From NCBI GenBank assembly GCA_902761655.1, contig CACWLD010000005.1, positions 1 through 64,000 of the forward strand: DNA of 64,000 nucleotides, in the 5' to 3' direction. This document shows positions 8,206-16,677 of this stretch, piece by piece (the first letter of the stretch is position 1; each line of letters begins with the position of its first letter). The stretch is from an uncultured Bacteroidia bacterium. GTDB lineage: Bacteria > Bacteroidota > Bacteroidia > Bacteroidales > UBA932. A model generated the notes under the pieces. That model was not told the origin of the DNA and did no database searches. It saw only the letters and a list, made by a program, of their open reading frames with translations. Position numbers and translations under genes: made by a program.

Positions 8206-9183
8206 TTAAAAATCCACAGAATTATACTCCCTGAGCCACTCGCTGGGGGTAAGGTTTTCATTGATCTTGAACGCCATATTGAAAGTTACCACGGAATTGA
8301 AGCCTGACGCCATAGCCACCTCTATCATCTTCCTTTCCTTGTTTTCACGCATTAGTTCCTTTGCGTACTGCACCCTGTAATAGTTCACGAACTGGCAGAA
8401 ATTGCTGCCTGAAACCACGTTTATGGTCCTTGACAGGTAAACCTTGTTGGTGCCTATGTCCTTGGCAAGGTCCTCAAGGGACAGGGCCGGGTTAAGATAA
8501 GGCTTGTGGCTTTCCATATACTCCTGCGTCCTTTTGTAGGTCACCGCCATATCCTTGCCTTCTCCTTCTTCCATCACTATGTTATCCTTCAGGCGGCCCT
8601 TGACAATTGCCAGGATCTGAAGGAACTTGTGGCGTGGCAGTAGGATGAACGTCCTGTGCGGAAGAACCAGAAGGATGAAAAGGGCCAAAAGGATGACAAT
8701 GCTCACGACCCATAGGTGCGCATAGGCTGCGATCATTGCTATGTAGAAGACCAGCGTCCTTTGCAAATGGGCGCGGTCTTCGATGCTGCGCATAACCTGG
8801 GAACTCTTGAAAAGCGGCCTTATTGTCTTGTAATTGTCAAGGGTACGCAATACTCCGTCTGTCTGTGTTACAGCTATGGCCGCCACCATTGGCAGGAAAA
8901 AGCGGAAGCTCAGGCCTGTTACTTCAGGTGCGGCAAGCTGGAGCGCGGAAGAAAGGATGCCGGAGAGGACTGCCACTCCGGACAGATACCAGACATACGG
9001 AGGATTCTGCCGGCTGGGTGGAATCAGAAGGAGAAGGGTGTCAGCCAGAACAAGGCTGGCTGCGAGGTTGACTTTTGAGAAAATACTACCGCAGATAAGG
9101 GCATCCATTACACACATTACAATAAAACCTAGACAGGAAGAGATAATCATAGTCTTCCTAAAGGGATCTGTGATTTTTTTCAT
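8206..9183 (-). CDS. AraC-type regulator with membrane-spanning N-terminus
   Basis: A 325-residue protein. Residues 1-185 hold about six hydrophobic segments, and the C-terminal 100 residues are an AraC/XylS double helix-turn-helix (LSLEDLAKDIGTNKVYLSRT, then MIEVAMASGFNSVVTFNMAF). It thus looks like a membrane-tethered DNA-binding protein that senses something through its membrane part, without a periplasmic sensor domain of the hybrid two-component type. It is followed by the xylanase gene after 39 nt. An intrinsic terminator separates it from the genes upstream. The ligand and target are unknown. Confidence 0.88.
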   Translation of the reverse strand: MKKITDPFRKTMIISSCLGFIVMCVMDALICGSIFSKVNLAASLVLADTLLLLIPPSRQNPPYVWYLSGVAVLSGILSSALQLAAPEVTGLSFRFFLPMVAAIAVTQTDGVLRTLDNYKTIRPLFKSSQVMRSIEDRAHLQRTLVFYIAMIAAYAHLWVVSIVILLALFILLVLPHRTFILLPRHKFLQILAIVKGRLKDNIVMEEGEGKDMAVTYKRTQEYMESHKPYLNPALSLEDLAKDIGTNKVYLSRTINVVSGSNFCQFVNYYRVQYAKELMRENKERKMIEVAMASGFNSVVTFNMAFKINENLTPSEWLREYNSVDF

Positions 9184-9213
9184 TTCTTGATAGTGTTTAT
9201 TGATGATAAAAAT

Positions 9214-9250
9214 AAAAAAGATACCCCGCCGGAAGTATTTCCCGGCGGGG
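9214..9250 (-). terminator. Intrinsic terminator of the SPOR-leuS-yitT operon
   Basis: A 9-bp GC stem (9224-9232 with 9242-9250) with an 9-nt loop, followed on the minus strand by a T-rich run (positions 9223 down to 9212). It lies 25 nt past the stop of the last yitT gene and before the AraC gene. Confidence 0.85.
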
Positions 9251-9274
9251 GTCTAAAGACAAATTAACTAAATT

Positions 9275-10195
9275 TTATGATCTTATCTTATCGAATCCTT
9301 TACCATAAACTCCTGATACTGAGGTAATTGAAAGGAAAGCGTCAGGATCTATGGACTTGATGAACCGGAGCAGTATGCTCAGGTCCGCCTTCCTGGTAAG
9401 GACAACCAGAACGTGCGCATCGTCCTTTGAATACCATCCCTGACCTGAGAGCACGGTAACACCGCGATGAAGGTCGCGGGTTATGGCATCGGCAATCTGG
9501 TCATATTTCTTGGAGAAGACCAGCAGCTGCACGGACTGCTTGGATCCCGCCATATACATATCCAGCACTGACGTCATCACCGCAATAAGGATGAGACCGT
9601 AAACCACAGTGGTGACTTTTTCTACGAAGGGAACCAACTGGCCCTCAGCGGTATAAGAAGGAACCAGAAGTGATGACAGGATGATGACAACGTCCATCAA
9701 CAAGATCAGGCGGCCAAGAGATATGTTCCTGTACTTGTTAATTATCAAGGCTATGATATCCGTTCCTCCGGTGCTGCCTCCCTGTGACAGGGACATTCCT
9801 ATTCCAACGCCAACCATAATGCCTCCCATTATGGTGCTCATCAGCTTTCCGTTCTCAAGTGCAAGGCTGTTTATCAGGCTCATAGGGATTATGTCCTGGA
9901 AAAGGTTCAGCCCTATGGAAGCCAGGATGATGGCATAGACGGATTTGACACCGAAACTCCGTCCCAGCACGAACAGCGCCGCTATAAGAAGCCCGGCGTT
10001 AACCAGGAAATATGTATAACCCATCTTTACGGCACCGCCGGTTGCATACTGCACTATGGAAGCCAAACCCGTGACGCCACCGCCAATGAGGTTGTTGGGC
10101 ACCAGGAATATGGCCCAGCCCAGCACATAGCATAGTATACCCAGGGTTATGAGCACATATTCTTTAATCCCTATAAGAATTTTCCTAGTCTCCAT
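9275..10195 (-). CDS. YitT family membrane protein (copy 1)
   Basis: A 306-residue membrane protein of the YitT (DUF161 plus C-terminal DUF2179) family. About six membrane segments fill residues 10-205, with the conserved GGSTGGTDIIALIINKY near residue 140; the soluble C-terminal domain contains RGVTVLSGQGWYS near 245. Function in this family is not established; a transport or sensing role has been suggested for relatives. The start overlaps the stop of the preceding YitT gene by 11 nt, so translation is probably coupled. Last gene of the operon before a terminator. Confidence 0.9.
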   Translation of the reverse strand: METRKILIGIKEYVLITLGILCYVLGWAIFLVPNNLIGGGVTGLASIVQYATGGAVKMGYTYFLVNAGLLIAALFVLGRSFGVKSVYAIILASIGLNLFQDIIPMSLINSLALENGKLMSTIMGGIMVGVGIGMSLSQGGSTGGTDIIALIINKYRNISLGRLILLMDVVIILSSLLVPSYTAEGQLVPFVEKVTTVVYGLILIAVMTSVLDMYMAGSKQSVQLLVFSKKYDQIADAITRDLHRGVTVLSGQGWYSKDDAHVLVVLTRKADLSILLRFIKSIDPDAFLSITSVSGVYGKGFDKIRS

Positions 10196-11114
10196 CTGTA
10201 TCCTGTTTCTTCTTTTTCCTGTTTATGCCTGTCTTTATCTCGTCGAAGCCCTCACCGAATACATTGTGGGTGTTGGTTACGGATATGAATGCCCTTGGGT
10301 CCATATCCTTGATTACCTTTGACAGGGCCGGGAACTGTTTCTGGCTTATGAGTATCAGAAGGACGTTCCTGTCATTCTTGGTATACCATCCCTGTCCCTT
10401 GAGCAGGGTCACTCCCCTGTCCATATTGTTTATGATATGGTCAGCAATCTCTTCATACTTGTCTGAGAATACCAGAAGCTGGTAGGATGAACGGCGGCCT
10501 CCCACAATTGTGTCTATGAACATTGTGAAAACCACAATCTCTATGAGACCGTAAATCATATCCGCGAAGGTCTTTTCAGGGATGAAAAGGATGAGGAATA
10601 TGATTACGAAGTCAGATATCAGGAACACCGTACTCAGCGAGATCGGCCAGTATTTGTTTATCATAAGCGCCACGATATCGGTCCCTCCGGTGCTGCCTCC
10701 GTACCTGATTATCAGCCCAAGGCCTGTAGCCTCAAGGACTCCCGCCAGGACAGGTATCACAAGGGATTCCCTTACATAAAAGAACTGCCCCTGGATGCTG
10801 TGAAGGGCCGGTGTAGACGCTATCAGGGACATTGCCAGCGATGATATGGCAATGCAGTATATGGTCTTGAACCCGAAGCCTATGCCCATAAGCAGCACCG
10901 CTGCAAGGATAAGGGCGGCATTGACTACGACGTACGACGTAGAGGCAGGAATGGCCCCTCCCGTAGCAAATTGTACAACTGTACAGAGACCCATCATTCC
11001 ACCCGCTGACATTCCGTTGGGAATCATAAAGCCCTCCCAGGCAAAAGCGAAAATGAAAGCGGCAATGGTCAGAACCAGATATTCCCAAATCAATCTGGCT
11101 GTAGAGCGTTTCAT
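10185..11114 (-). CDS. YitT family membrane protein (copy 2)
   Basis: A 309-residue paralogue of the gene it overlaps, with the same plan: membrane segments to about residue 210, GGSTGGTDIVALMINKY near 145, and a C-terminal domain with RGVTLLKGQGWYTK near 240. It ends in a basic tail (NRKKKKQD). It starts 6 nt after the leuS stop codon, so it sits in the leuS transcript. The two proteins differ clearly in sequence, so the duplication is not recent; they might form a heteromer. Confidence 0.9.
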   Translation of the reverse strand: MKRSTARLIWEYLVLTIAAFIFAFAWEGFMIPNGMSAGGMMGLCTVVQFATGGAIPASTSYVVVNAALILAAVLLMGIGFGFKTIYCIAISSLAMSLIASTPALHSIQGQFFYVRESLVIPVLAGVLEATGLGLIIRYGGSTGGTDIVALMINKYWPISLSTVFLISDFVIIFLILFIPEKTFADMIYGLIEIVVFTMFIDTIVGGRRSSYQLLVFSDKYEEIADHIINNMDRGVTLLKGQGWYTKNDRNVLLILISQKQFPALSKVIKDMDPRAFISVTNTHNVFGEGFDEIKTGINRKKKKQDTDGD

Positions 11115-11120
11115 AGTTTT

Positions 11121-13841
11121 CTATTTAATTACAACGTTCACGATCTTTCCAGGGACCACGATTACCTTTACTATCTTTAAATCTCCTACGTATTTTGCTG
11201 TCTGCTGATATCCTCTTACAAATGCCTCCACCTCGGCCGGAGAAGCGGACTTTGGCAGTTCCACGGTGAAACGCATCTTGCCGTTGAACTGTACCGGATA
11301 GATGACATTGTCCTCGGCCGCGAGGGCGGGGATGAACTCGGGGAACGATGCATCCGCGACGCTGCCCCCGTGGCCCAGCATATGCCAGAGTTCCTCTGCA
11401 ATATGCGGGGCAAACGGGCTAAGGAGCACTACCATAGGCTCCAGAATCTCCCTCTTGCTGCATCCCAGCGCCATAAGGTCGTTCACAGCAATCATAAACG
11501 CGCTTATTGTGGTGTTGAAAGAGAAGTTCTCTATGTCTTCCTGCTCCTTGCCGATGAGCTTGTGCAGCACCTTGAGCTCCTCAGGCTTCGCCTTCTCTTC
11601 GCTCAGGTTGTCAAAGAGCCTCCAGAAACGCTTGAGGAAGCGGTTGACTCCGTCAATTCCCTTTGTATCCCAAGGCTTGCTCTGCTCCAGAGGGCCCAGG
11701 AACATCTCGTAGAGGCGGAGGGTATCTGCTCCATAAGTGTCGCAGATATCGTCCGGGTTCACTACGTTGAACATACTCTTGCTCATCTTCTCCACTGCCC
11801 ATCCGCAGATGTATTCTCCGTTCTCAAGGATGAACTCGGCGTCATTGAACTCCGGCCTCCAGGCCTTGAAGCCGTCCAGGTCAAGCTTGTCGTTCCTTAC
11901 AAGGTTTATGTCCACGTGTATCTCCGTTGTCTGGTACTGGTCCTTAAGGCCTGCAGAAACGAAGGTGTTGGTATTGACAATGCGGTAAACGAAGTTGGAA
12001 CGGCCCTGGATCATACCCTGGTTGATCAGTTTCTTGAACGGCTCAGCCTCGCAGACATATCCAAGGTCATAGAGGAACTTGTTCCAGAAACGGGAGTAGA
12101 TGAGGTGACCGGTAGCGTGCTCGGTTCCGCCAATGTACAGGTCAACGTCGCGCCAGTACTTGTCTGCCCTTTCGCTGACAAGGGCATTGTCGTTGTCAGG
12201 ATCCATATACCTGAGGTAGTATGCGCTGGAACCGGCAAAGCCCGGCATAGTGCTCTTCTCCAGAGGATATCCCTCAAAAGTCCAGTCCTTTGCCCTTGCA
12301 AGAGGCGGTTCGCCTGCCTCCGTAGGCTTGAATTCGCTTATTTCAGGCAGTTCCAACGGAAGTTTGTCCATTGGGATAGGGGTTGGTATTCCGTCCTTGT
12401 AATAGATTGGGAACGGCTCTCCCCAATACCTCTGGCGGGAGAAGATGGCGTCCCTGAGGCGGTAGTTGGTCTTGCGGCGTCCCAGGCCGTGGGCCTCTAC
12501 ATAGTCCTTTGCAGCCTCGATGGCTTCCTTCACGTCAAGGCCGTTCAGGAATCCGGAGTTGCACATCTTTCCTTCCTTGGCATCGAAACTCTCCTCGGAT
12601 ACGTCACAGCCCTCGATAATTGGAACTATAGGCAGGCCAAATGTCTTGGCAAAGACATAGTCACGGCTGTCGTGGGCCGGAACGGCCATAATTGCGCCGG
12701 TTCCATAGCCTGCAAGGACATATTCCGATATCCAGATAGGAACCTTTTCCCCGGTGAGAGGGTTGATGGCATATGAGCCGGAGAACACGCCCGTGACGGT
12801 GCGGGTTTCCGCTATCCTTTCCCTTTCTGTCTTCTTCTTTACATACTGCAGATATTCATCCACCTTGGCCTTCTGCTCAGGGGTGGTGAGTTTCTCAACC
12901 AGGTCGCTTTCCGGCGCAAGTACCATAAAGGTCACGCCAAATACTGTATCAGCACGGGTGGTGAAGATGGTGATGGGCATCTGCCTGTCTCCGCATATGG
13001 TATTGAATACCATTTCAGTACCCTCTGACTTGCCAATCCAGTTGCGCTGCATTTCCTTTAGGGAATCGGTCCAGTCTATGGTATCCAGGCCCTTGAGGAG
13101 CCTTTCGGCATAGGCGCTGACCCTGAGCTGCCACTGTGTCATCTTCTTCTGCTCCACGGGATAGCCGCCGCGTACGGATAGGCCTTCCTTGACCTCGTCG
13201 TTGGCAAGGACGGTACCCAGCTGGGGGCACCAGTTGACGGCAGTCTCTCCCTGGTAGGCTATGCGGTAGCGCATAAGGATGTCTGATTTCTCCTTGTCCG
13301 ATGCGGACGCCCACTTTTCAGGAGTTACGCCATCGTATCCGGTGGTGGTGAACTTCTCAATGAGCTCGCTTATAGGGCGAGCCTTGTCCTTTGCCGGGTC
13401 ATACCAGCTGTCGAACATCTTGAGGAACGCCCACTGGGTCCATTTGTAGTACTTGGGGTCGCAGGTGCGCACTTCCCTGTCCCAATCAAATGAAAAGCCT
13501 ATCCTGTCCAGCTGCTGGCGGTAGCGGTTGATATTGTTGGTGGTGGTTATCTCCGGATGCTGGCCTGTCTGGATAGCGTACTGCTCGGCCGGAAGGCCAA
13601 AGGCATCGTATCCCATAGGGTGCAGTACGTTGAATCCCTTGAGGCGCTTGTATCTGGAGAAAATGTCACTTGCAATATATCCCAGGGGGTGGCCTACGTG
13701 AAGGCCCGCTCCGGACGGATACGGGAACATATCCAGGACATAGAATTTAGGTTTGGATTCGTCCACGACGGCTTTGAAGGTCTTTTGTGAGGCCCAGTAA
13801 GCCTGCCACTTCTTTTCAATTGATTTAAAATCGTACTCCAT
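11121..13841 (-). CDS. leuS: Leucyl-tRNA synthetase
   Basis: Class I aminoacyl-tRNA synthetase of 906 residues that charges tRNA-Leu. HVGH at 48-51 is the HIGH motif and KMSKS lies near residue 687. The connective editing domain between them is present, including the TTRADT motif near 295 and the VPAHDSRD motif near 390. The C-terminal anticodon-binding domain is intact. It begins 10 nt after the stop of an M28-like/TonB gene and is followed by two yitT genes, so it is one member of a mixed operon starting at the promoter near 15700. Confidence 0.98.
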   Translation of the reverse strand: MEYDFKSIEKKWQAYWASQKTFKAVVDESKPKFYVLDMFPYPSGAGLHVGHPLGYIASDIFSRYKRLKGFNVLHPMGYDAFGLPAEQYAIQTGQHPEITTTNNINRYRQQLDRIGFSFDWDREVRTCDPKYYKWTQWAFLKMFDSWYDPAKDKARPISELIEKFTTTGYDGVTPEKWASASDKEKSDILMRYRIAYQGETAVNWCPQLGTVLANDEVKEGLSVRGGYPVEQKKMTQWQLRVSAYAERLLKGLDTIDWTDSLKEMQRNWIGKSEGTEMVFNTICGDRQMPITIFTTRADTVFGVTFMVLAPESDLVEKLTTPEQKAKVDEYLQYVKKKTERERIAETRTVTGVFSGSYAINPLTGEKVPIWISEYVLAGYGTGAIMAVPAHDSRDYVFAKTFGLPIVPIIEGCDVSEESFDAKEGKMCNSGFLNGLDVKEAIEAAKDYVEAHGLGRRKTNYRLRDAIFSRQRYWGEPFPIYYKDGIPTPIPMDKLPLELPEISEFKPTEAGEPPLARAKDWTFEGYPLEKSTMPGFAGSSAYYLRYMDPDNDNALVSERADKYWRDVDLYIGGTEHATGHLIYSRFWNKFLYDLGYVCEAEPFKKLINQGMIQGRSNFVYRIVNTNTFVSAGLKDQYQTTEIHVDINLVRNDKLDLDGFKAWRPEFNDAEFILENGEYICGWAVEKMSKSMFNVVNPDDICDTYGADTLRLYEMFLGPLEQSKPWDTKGIDGVNRFLKRFWRLFDNLSEEKAKPEELKVLHKLIGKEQEDIENFSFNTTISAFMIAVNDLMALGCSKREILEPMVVLLSPFAPHIAEELWHMLGHGGSVADASFPEFIPALAAEDNVIYPVQFNGKMRFTVELPKSASPAEVEAFVRGYQQTAKYVGDLKIVKVIVVPGKIVNVVIK

Positions 13842-13851
13842 ATATTAATCT

Positions 13852-15168
13852 TTATCTTTTTTCTAGTCTGAATTCCACGTACAGGCTCATAGAAGCCTTG
13901 ATCTTCTTTCCATTGAGGGTACCGGGCTTCCAGGTTGGAGACGCCGCAATTACCCTGACGGCCTCCTGGTCAAGCAACTCGTCCACGCCCTTGAGCACCT
14001 GGACGTCCGTTATCTTGCCTTTCTCGTCAATGACGAATCCCACAAGCACCTGGCCCTGTATGCCGTTGTTTACGGCCTCGTCTGGATATTTGAGGTATTT
14101 GTAAACCCACTGCTCAAGGAAGACCTTGGGGTCATAGCTGTTAAGGAAAGACGGCTTTGTGGTGCAGTCATAATAAGGTATTACCGTTGGCGCAAGCGAC
14201 TTTCCAGGGTTCGCTTCCGGGCGGAAAAGCAACTTGGGACCGTTGATCAGGGATACGGAGAAATTGTATATATACTCCAGCTCCCTTTCCATATTGTCAT
14301 AGTCCAGCAGCGACGGGACGTCGCGCACGGAACTCCACTCAGGATATCTTCCCGTAGTGAAGTAGACTGAGGGGATTTCCTTGTCATAGAAGGCCCTGTG
14401 GTCCGATGCGAACGGCTCCGCGGATGTCAGTTCCGGCACTATAGGGTGGAGTGCAGTGTTGACGCTCTGGAGCAGGGCGTTCATATCGGCATTTGAACTT
14501 GTATAGGCGTAGAACCCGCGGTTGCCGGTGCCAAGCATATCCAGGTTGATCATTGCGTCTATCTTGTCAGTAGCGGTGAAGGCGCGGTTGAGGAAGTACC
14601 ACGCGCCAGCGTAGGACTGCGTGGAGGCTCCGAAGCCTACCAGCAGTATGGAGCGGCGCATCAGCAATGCGTTGGTGCTCAGTCTCTTGGCCAACTCCGC
14701 CAGGATAGCCACGCCGGAGGCGTTGCCGTTGGCTCCGTAATAGATGTTCCTGCGCGACTCCCCGTCCACTGTCATCATTGAAGTCCCTATGTTGTCCAGA
14801 CGGGCGCCAATCACAATGTAATTGTTCCTTAGGTTAGCGTCATAACCGGGGATGTAGGCGATTACGTTGCGGGAGGTGAGGGTGTCCCCTGATTCCTGCA
14901 TCACGCCAAATTCATCGCCCTCAGGGCCGGAAAGGACGTCCAGGCCGTATTTGTCAAATATCTCCGTAAGATAGACGGCTGCCTCAAGTTCTCCCTCCGA
15001 GCCGGGAGCCCGGCCCTCCAGGAAAGTGGATGACAGGAAAGCCACGTGCTCTTTGAGCGCGGATACAGTTTCGCTGTCTTCAAGGTCTTTATACGAACCG
15101 CCCATATACTGGGCGTTGAGGGGAATTGTCAGGGCTAAGGCAAGAATTGCTAACAGGATCCTTTTCAT
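13852..15168 (-). CDS. M28-like pseudo-peptidase fused to TonB C-terminal domain
   Basis: A 438-residue exported protein (signal peptide MKRILLAILALALTIPLNAQ). Residues 35-310 look like an M28 zinc aminopeptidase fold, but key positions are replaced: GAR123LD where GAHxD is usual, GANGNASG (145-152) with Gly148 where the bridging Asp is usual, and FGAST (179-183) where the Glu-Glu pair is usual. Asp210 (NLDML) and His257 (SDH) remain. Residues 355-438 are a TonB C-terminal domain (GQVLVGFVIDEKGKI). The start at 15168 is chosen for the signal peptide; an ATG at 15180 overlaps the previous gene. It probably binds rather than cuts peptides in the periplasm. Confidence 0.8.
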   Translation of the reverse strand: MKRILLAILALALTIPLNAQYMGGSYKDLEDSETVSALKEHVAFLSSTFLEGRAPGSEGELEAAVYLTEIFDKYGLDVLSGPEGDEFGVMQESGDTLTSRNVIAYIPGYDANLRNNYIVIGARLDNIGTSMMTVDGESRRNIYYGANGNASGVAILAELAKRLSTNALLMRRSILLVGFGASTQSYAGAWYFLNRAFTATDKIDAMINLDMLGTGNRGFYAYTSSNADMNALLQSVNTALHPIVPELTSAEPFASDHRAFYDKEIPSVYFTTGRYPEWSSVRDVPSLLDYDNMERELEYIYNFSVSLINGPKLLFRPEANPGKSLAPTVIPYYDCTTKPSFLNSYDPKVFLEQWVYKYLKYPDEAVNNGIQGQVLVGFVIDEKGKITDVQVLKGVDELLDQEAVRVIAASPTWKPGTLNGKKIKASMSLYVEFRLEKR

Positions 15169-15172
15169 AACA

Positions 15173-15688
15173 TCATTCATTTACAAGCACCCAGGCGTCC
15201 GCCGGGCAGAATTTTTCTTCCCGGAGTTTAGCAAAAGACTTGCCCAATTCTACATAACTGTCCGAGCTGCAGGCAACAACCCCCGTCTTCCCGTTCCTAT
15301 ACTGATACGGCGATGCGTTGTAACCGGCCGCCTTGACCGTACTGACAAGGTTCTGTGCGTTTTCTGCGCTTGAGAAAGCGCCCAGCACAACGTTGTACCT
15401 GGCAGGCAACTCGCTGACTATACGGACATTAAGTTCAGTGAGTTTATGGAAATCAATCTCTGCGAGAGCCTGTACCGCAGCAAGGGAATCCGCCTGGTAA
15501 GCCCTCTGGCGCTCCTGCTCCGCACGCAATTCCGCTTCCTGCCTTGCCCTTGCCTCGCTCTCCTCCTTTTCTGCCAGCATTTGCTGCAGCTGGGCGGACG
15601 TGGGACGTCCCGCAACCGTGCGCATAAAATCACAGCTGACGGCCACGCAGAGGGCGGAAAGGAATGCCAGGAAACGTAATACTCTCAT
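15173..15688 (-). CDS. SPOR-domain lipoprotein
   Basis: A 171-residue protein with signal peptide and lipobox AVSC, then a Glu/Gln/Arg-rich coiled-coil stretch (about residues 35-70, repeating EAR/AEL/EQER), then a SPOR domain (from about 90) with RYNVVLGAFSSAENAQ. SPOR domains bind denuded septal peptidoglycan glycans, so a role at division sites or in the cell wall is likely. The ATG at 15688 is preferred over a TTG further upstream because that TTG lies inside the -7 element. It is the first gene of the operon; the stop is 4 nt before the ATG of the M28-like/TonB gene. Confidence 0.88.
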   Translation of the reverse strand: MRVLRFLAFLSALCVAVSCDFMRTVAGRPTSAQLQQMLAEKEESEARARQEAELRAEQERQRAYQADSLAAVQALAEIDFHKLTELNVRIVSELPARYNVVLGAFSSAENAQNLVSTVKAAGYNASPYQYRNGKTGVVACSSDSYVELGKSFAKLREEKFCPADAWVLVNE

Positions 15689-15694
15689 AACTTG

Positions 15695-15702
15695 CAAAGT
15701 TA
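15695..15702 (-). promoter_or_regulatory. -7 element of the SPOR-leuS-yitT operon
   Basis: TAACTTTG on the minus strand, ending 6 nt before the ATG at 15688. A leaderless or nearly leaderless transcript is implied. Confidence 0.6.
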
Positions 15703-15727
15703 ATTATTTTGCGTGAGAAAAAAACTC

Positions 15728-15735
15728 TATATTTG
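15728..15735 (+). promoter_or_regulatory. -7 element of phoH
   Basis: TATATTTG ends 7 nt before the ATG at 15743. It lies downstream of an in-frame GTG (15713), which argues for the ATG as the true start. Confidence 0.6.
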
Positions 15736-15742
15736 CCTGCGT

Positions 15743-16675
15743 ATGAAGAAGACCATTAAACTGGAAGACATAGAGCCTATAGAATTATACGGCGCCGGAA
15801 ACAAGATCCTTGAAGAGTTCTGCAGCTATTTCCCAGGCCTCAAAGTAACGGCAAGGGGAACCGACATCATCCTGGACGGAAATCCGTCCCAGATAGAAGA
15901 GTTCGGGATGAAACTGTACGAACTCATCCGCCTGTGCCACATCAAGAAAAGCCTCACCATATACGACGTGGAAGACATCTTTGACGGGGAGAACTCCCCG
16001 GAAAAGTTCCTCCTTAACGGAGACGCCGTAATAGTGCACTCAACTGACGGAAGGGCAATCAGGGCCAGGAACGCCAACCAGCAGAAAATGGTCAAGGCGT
16101 ATTTCGAGAACGACCTTATCTTTGCGATAGGCCCCGCAGGAACCGGCAAGACCTACGTTGCCATAGCCCTTGCGGTCAGGGCCCTCAAGAACAGGGAAAT
16201 CAAGCGAATAATACTCACCCGCCCCGCCGTGGAAGCGGGCGAACGCCTGGGCTTCCTCCCCGGAGACCTCAAGGATAAACTTGACCCGTACCTGCAGCCT
16301 CTGTACGACGCCCTTGGCGATATGGTCCCTTCCCGCAAACTCCAGGAGTTTATGGCCGACGGCACCATCCAGATAGCACCGCTGGCCTATATGCGCGGCC
16401 GCACCCTTGACAGGGCCTGCGTTATCCTTGACGAGGCCCAGAACACCAATATGGGCCAGCTCAAGATGTTCCTCACCCGTATGGGCAACGACGCAAAATT
16501 CATTGTCACCGGCGACGCCACCCAGGTGGACCTCCCCAAAAAAGAAGACAGCGGGCTGCTCAAGGGCATCTCGCTGCTGGAAAAAATCAAGGGTGTCGCA
16601 GTCATCTCATTTGACAATGAAGATATCGTGCGACACCCCTTGGTCACCAAGATAGTGAAGGCCTTTGAAGAATAA
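15743..16675 (+). CDS. phoH: PhoH-like ATPase
   Basis: A 310-residue P-loop ATPase of the PhoH family. An N-terminal region (to about 95) precedes Walker A GPAGTGKT (130-137) and Walker B VILDEAQN (about 225-232), with TGDATQVDLP near 262. The family is linked to RNA metabolism and in many bacteria lies beside ybeY; here no ybeY is adjacent. The ATG start is chosen over the upstream GTG because the promoter -7 box lies between them. Divergent from the SPOR operon. Confidence 0.93.
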   Translation: MKKTIKLEDIEPIELYGAGNKILEEFCSYFPGLKVTARGTDIILDGNPSQIEEFGMKLYELIRLCHIKKSLTIYDVEDIFDGENSPEKFLLNGDAVIVHSTDGRAIRARNANQQKMVKAYFENDLIFAIGPAGTGKTYVAIALAVRALKNREIKRIILTRPAVEAGERLGFLPGDLKDKLDPYLQPLYDALGDMVPSRKLQEFMADGTIQIAPLAYMRGRTLDRACVILDEAQNTNMGQLKMFLTRMGNDAKFIVTGDATQVDLPKKEDSGLLKGISLLEKIKGVAVISFDNEDIVRHPLVTKIVKAFEE

Positions 16676-16677
16676 GA

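Noticed and set aside
11370..12776. A 468-codon open frame on the plus strand opposite leuS
   Set aside because: Antisense shadow of leuS with Val/Leu/His-rich nonsense composition.
15713..15742. GTG at 15713 as the phoH start
   Set aside because: The -7 element lies between the GTG and the ATG at 15743, so the GTG is probably not transcribed.
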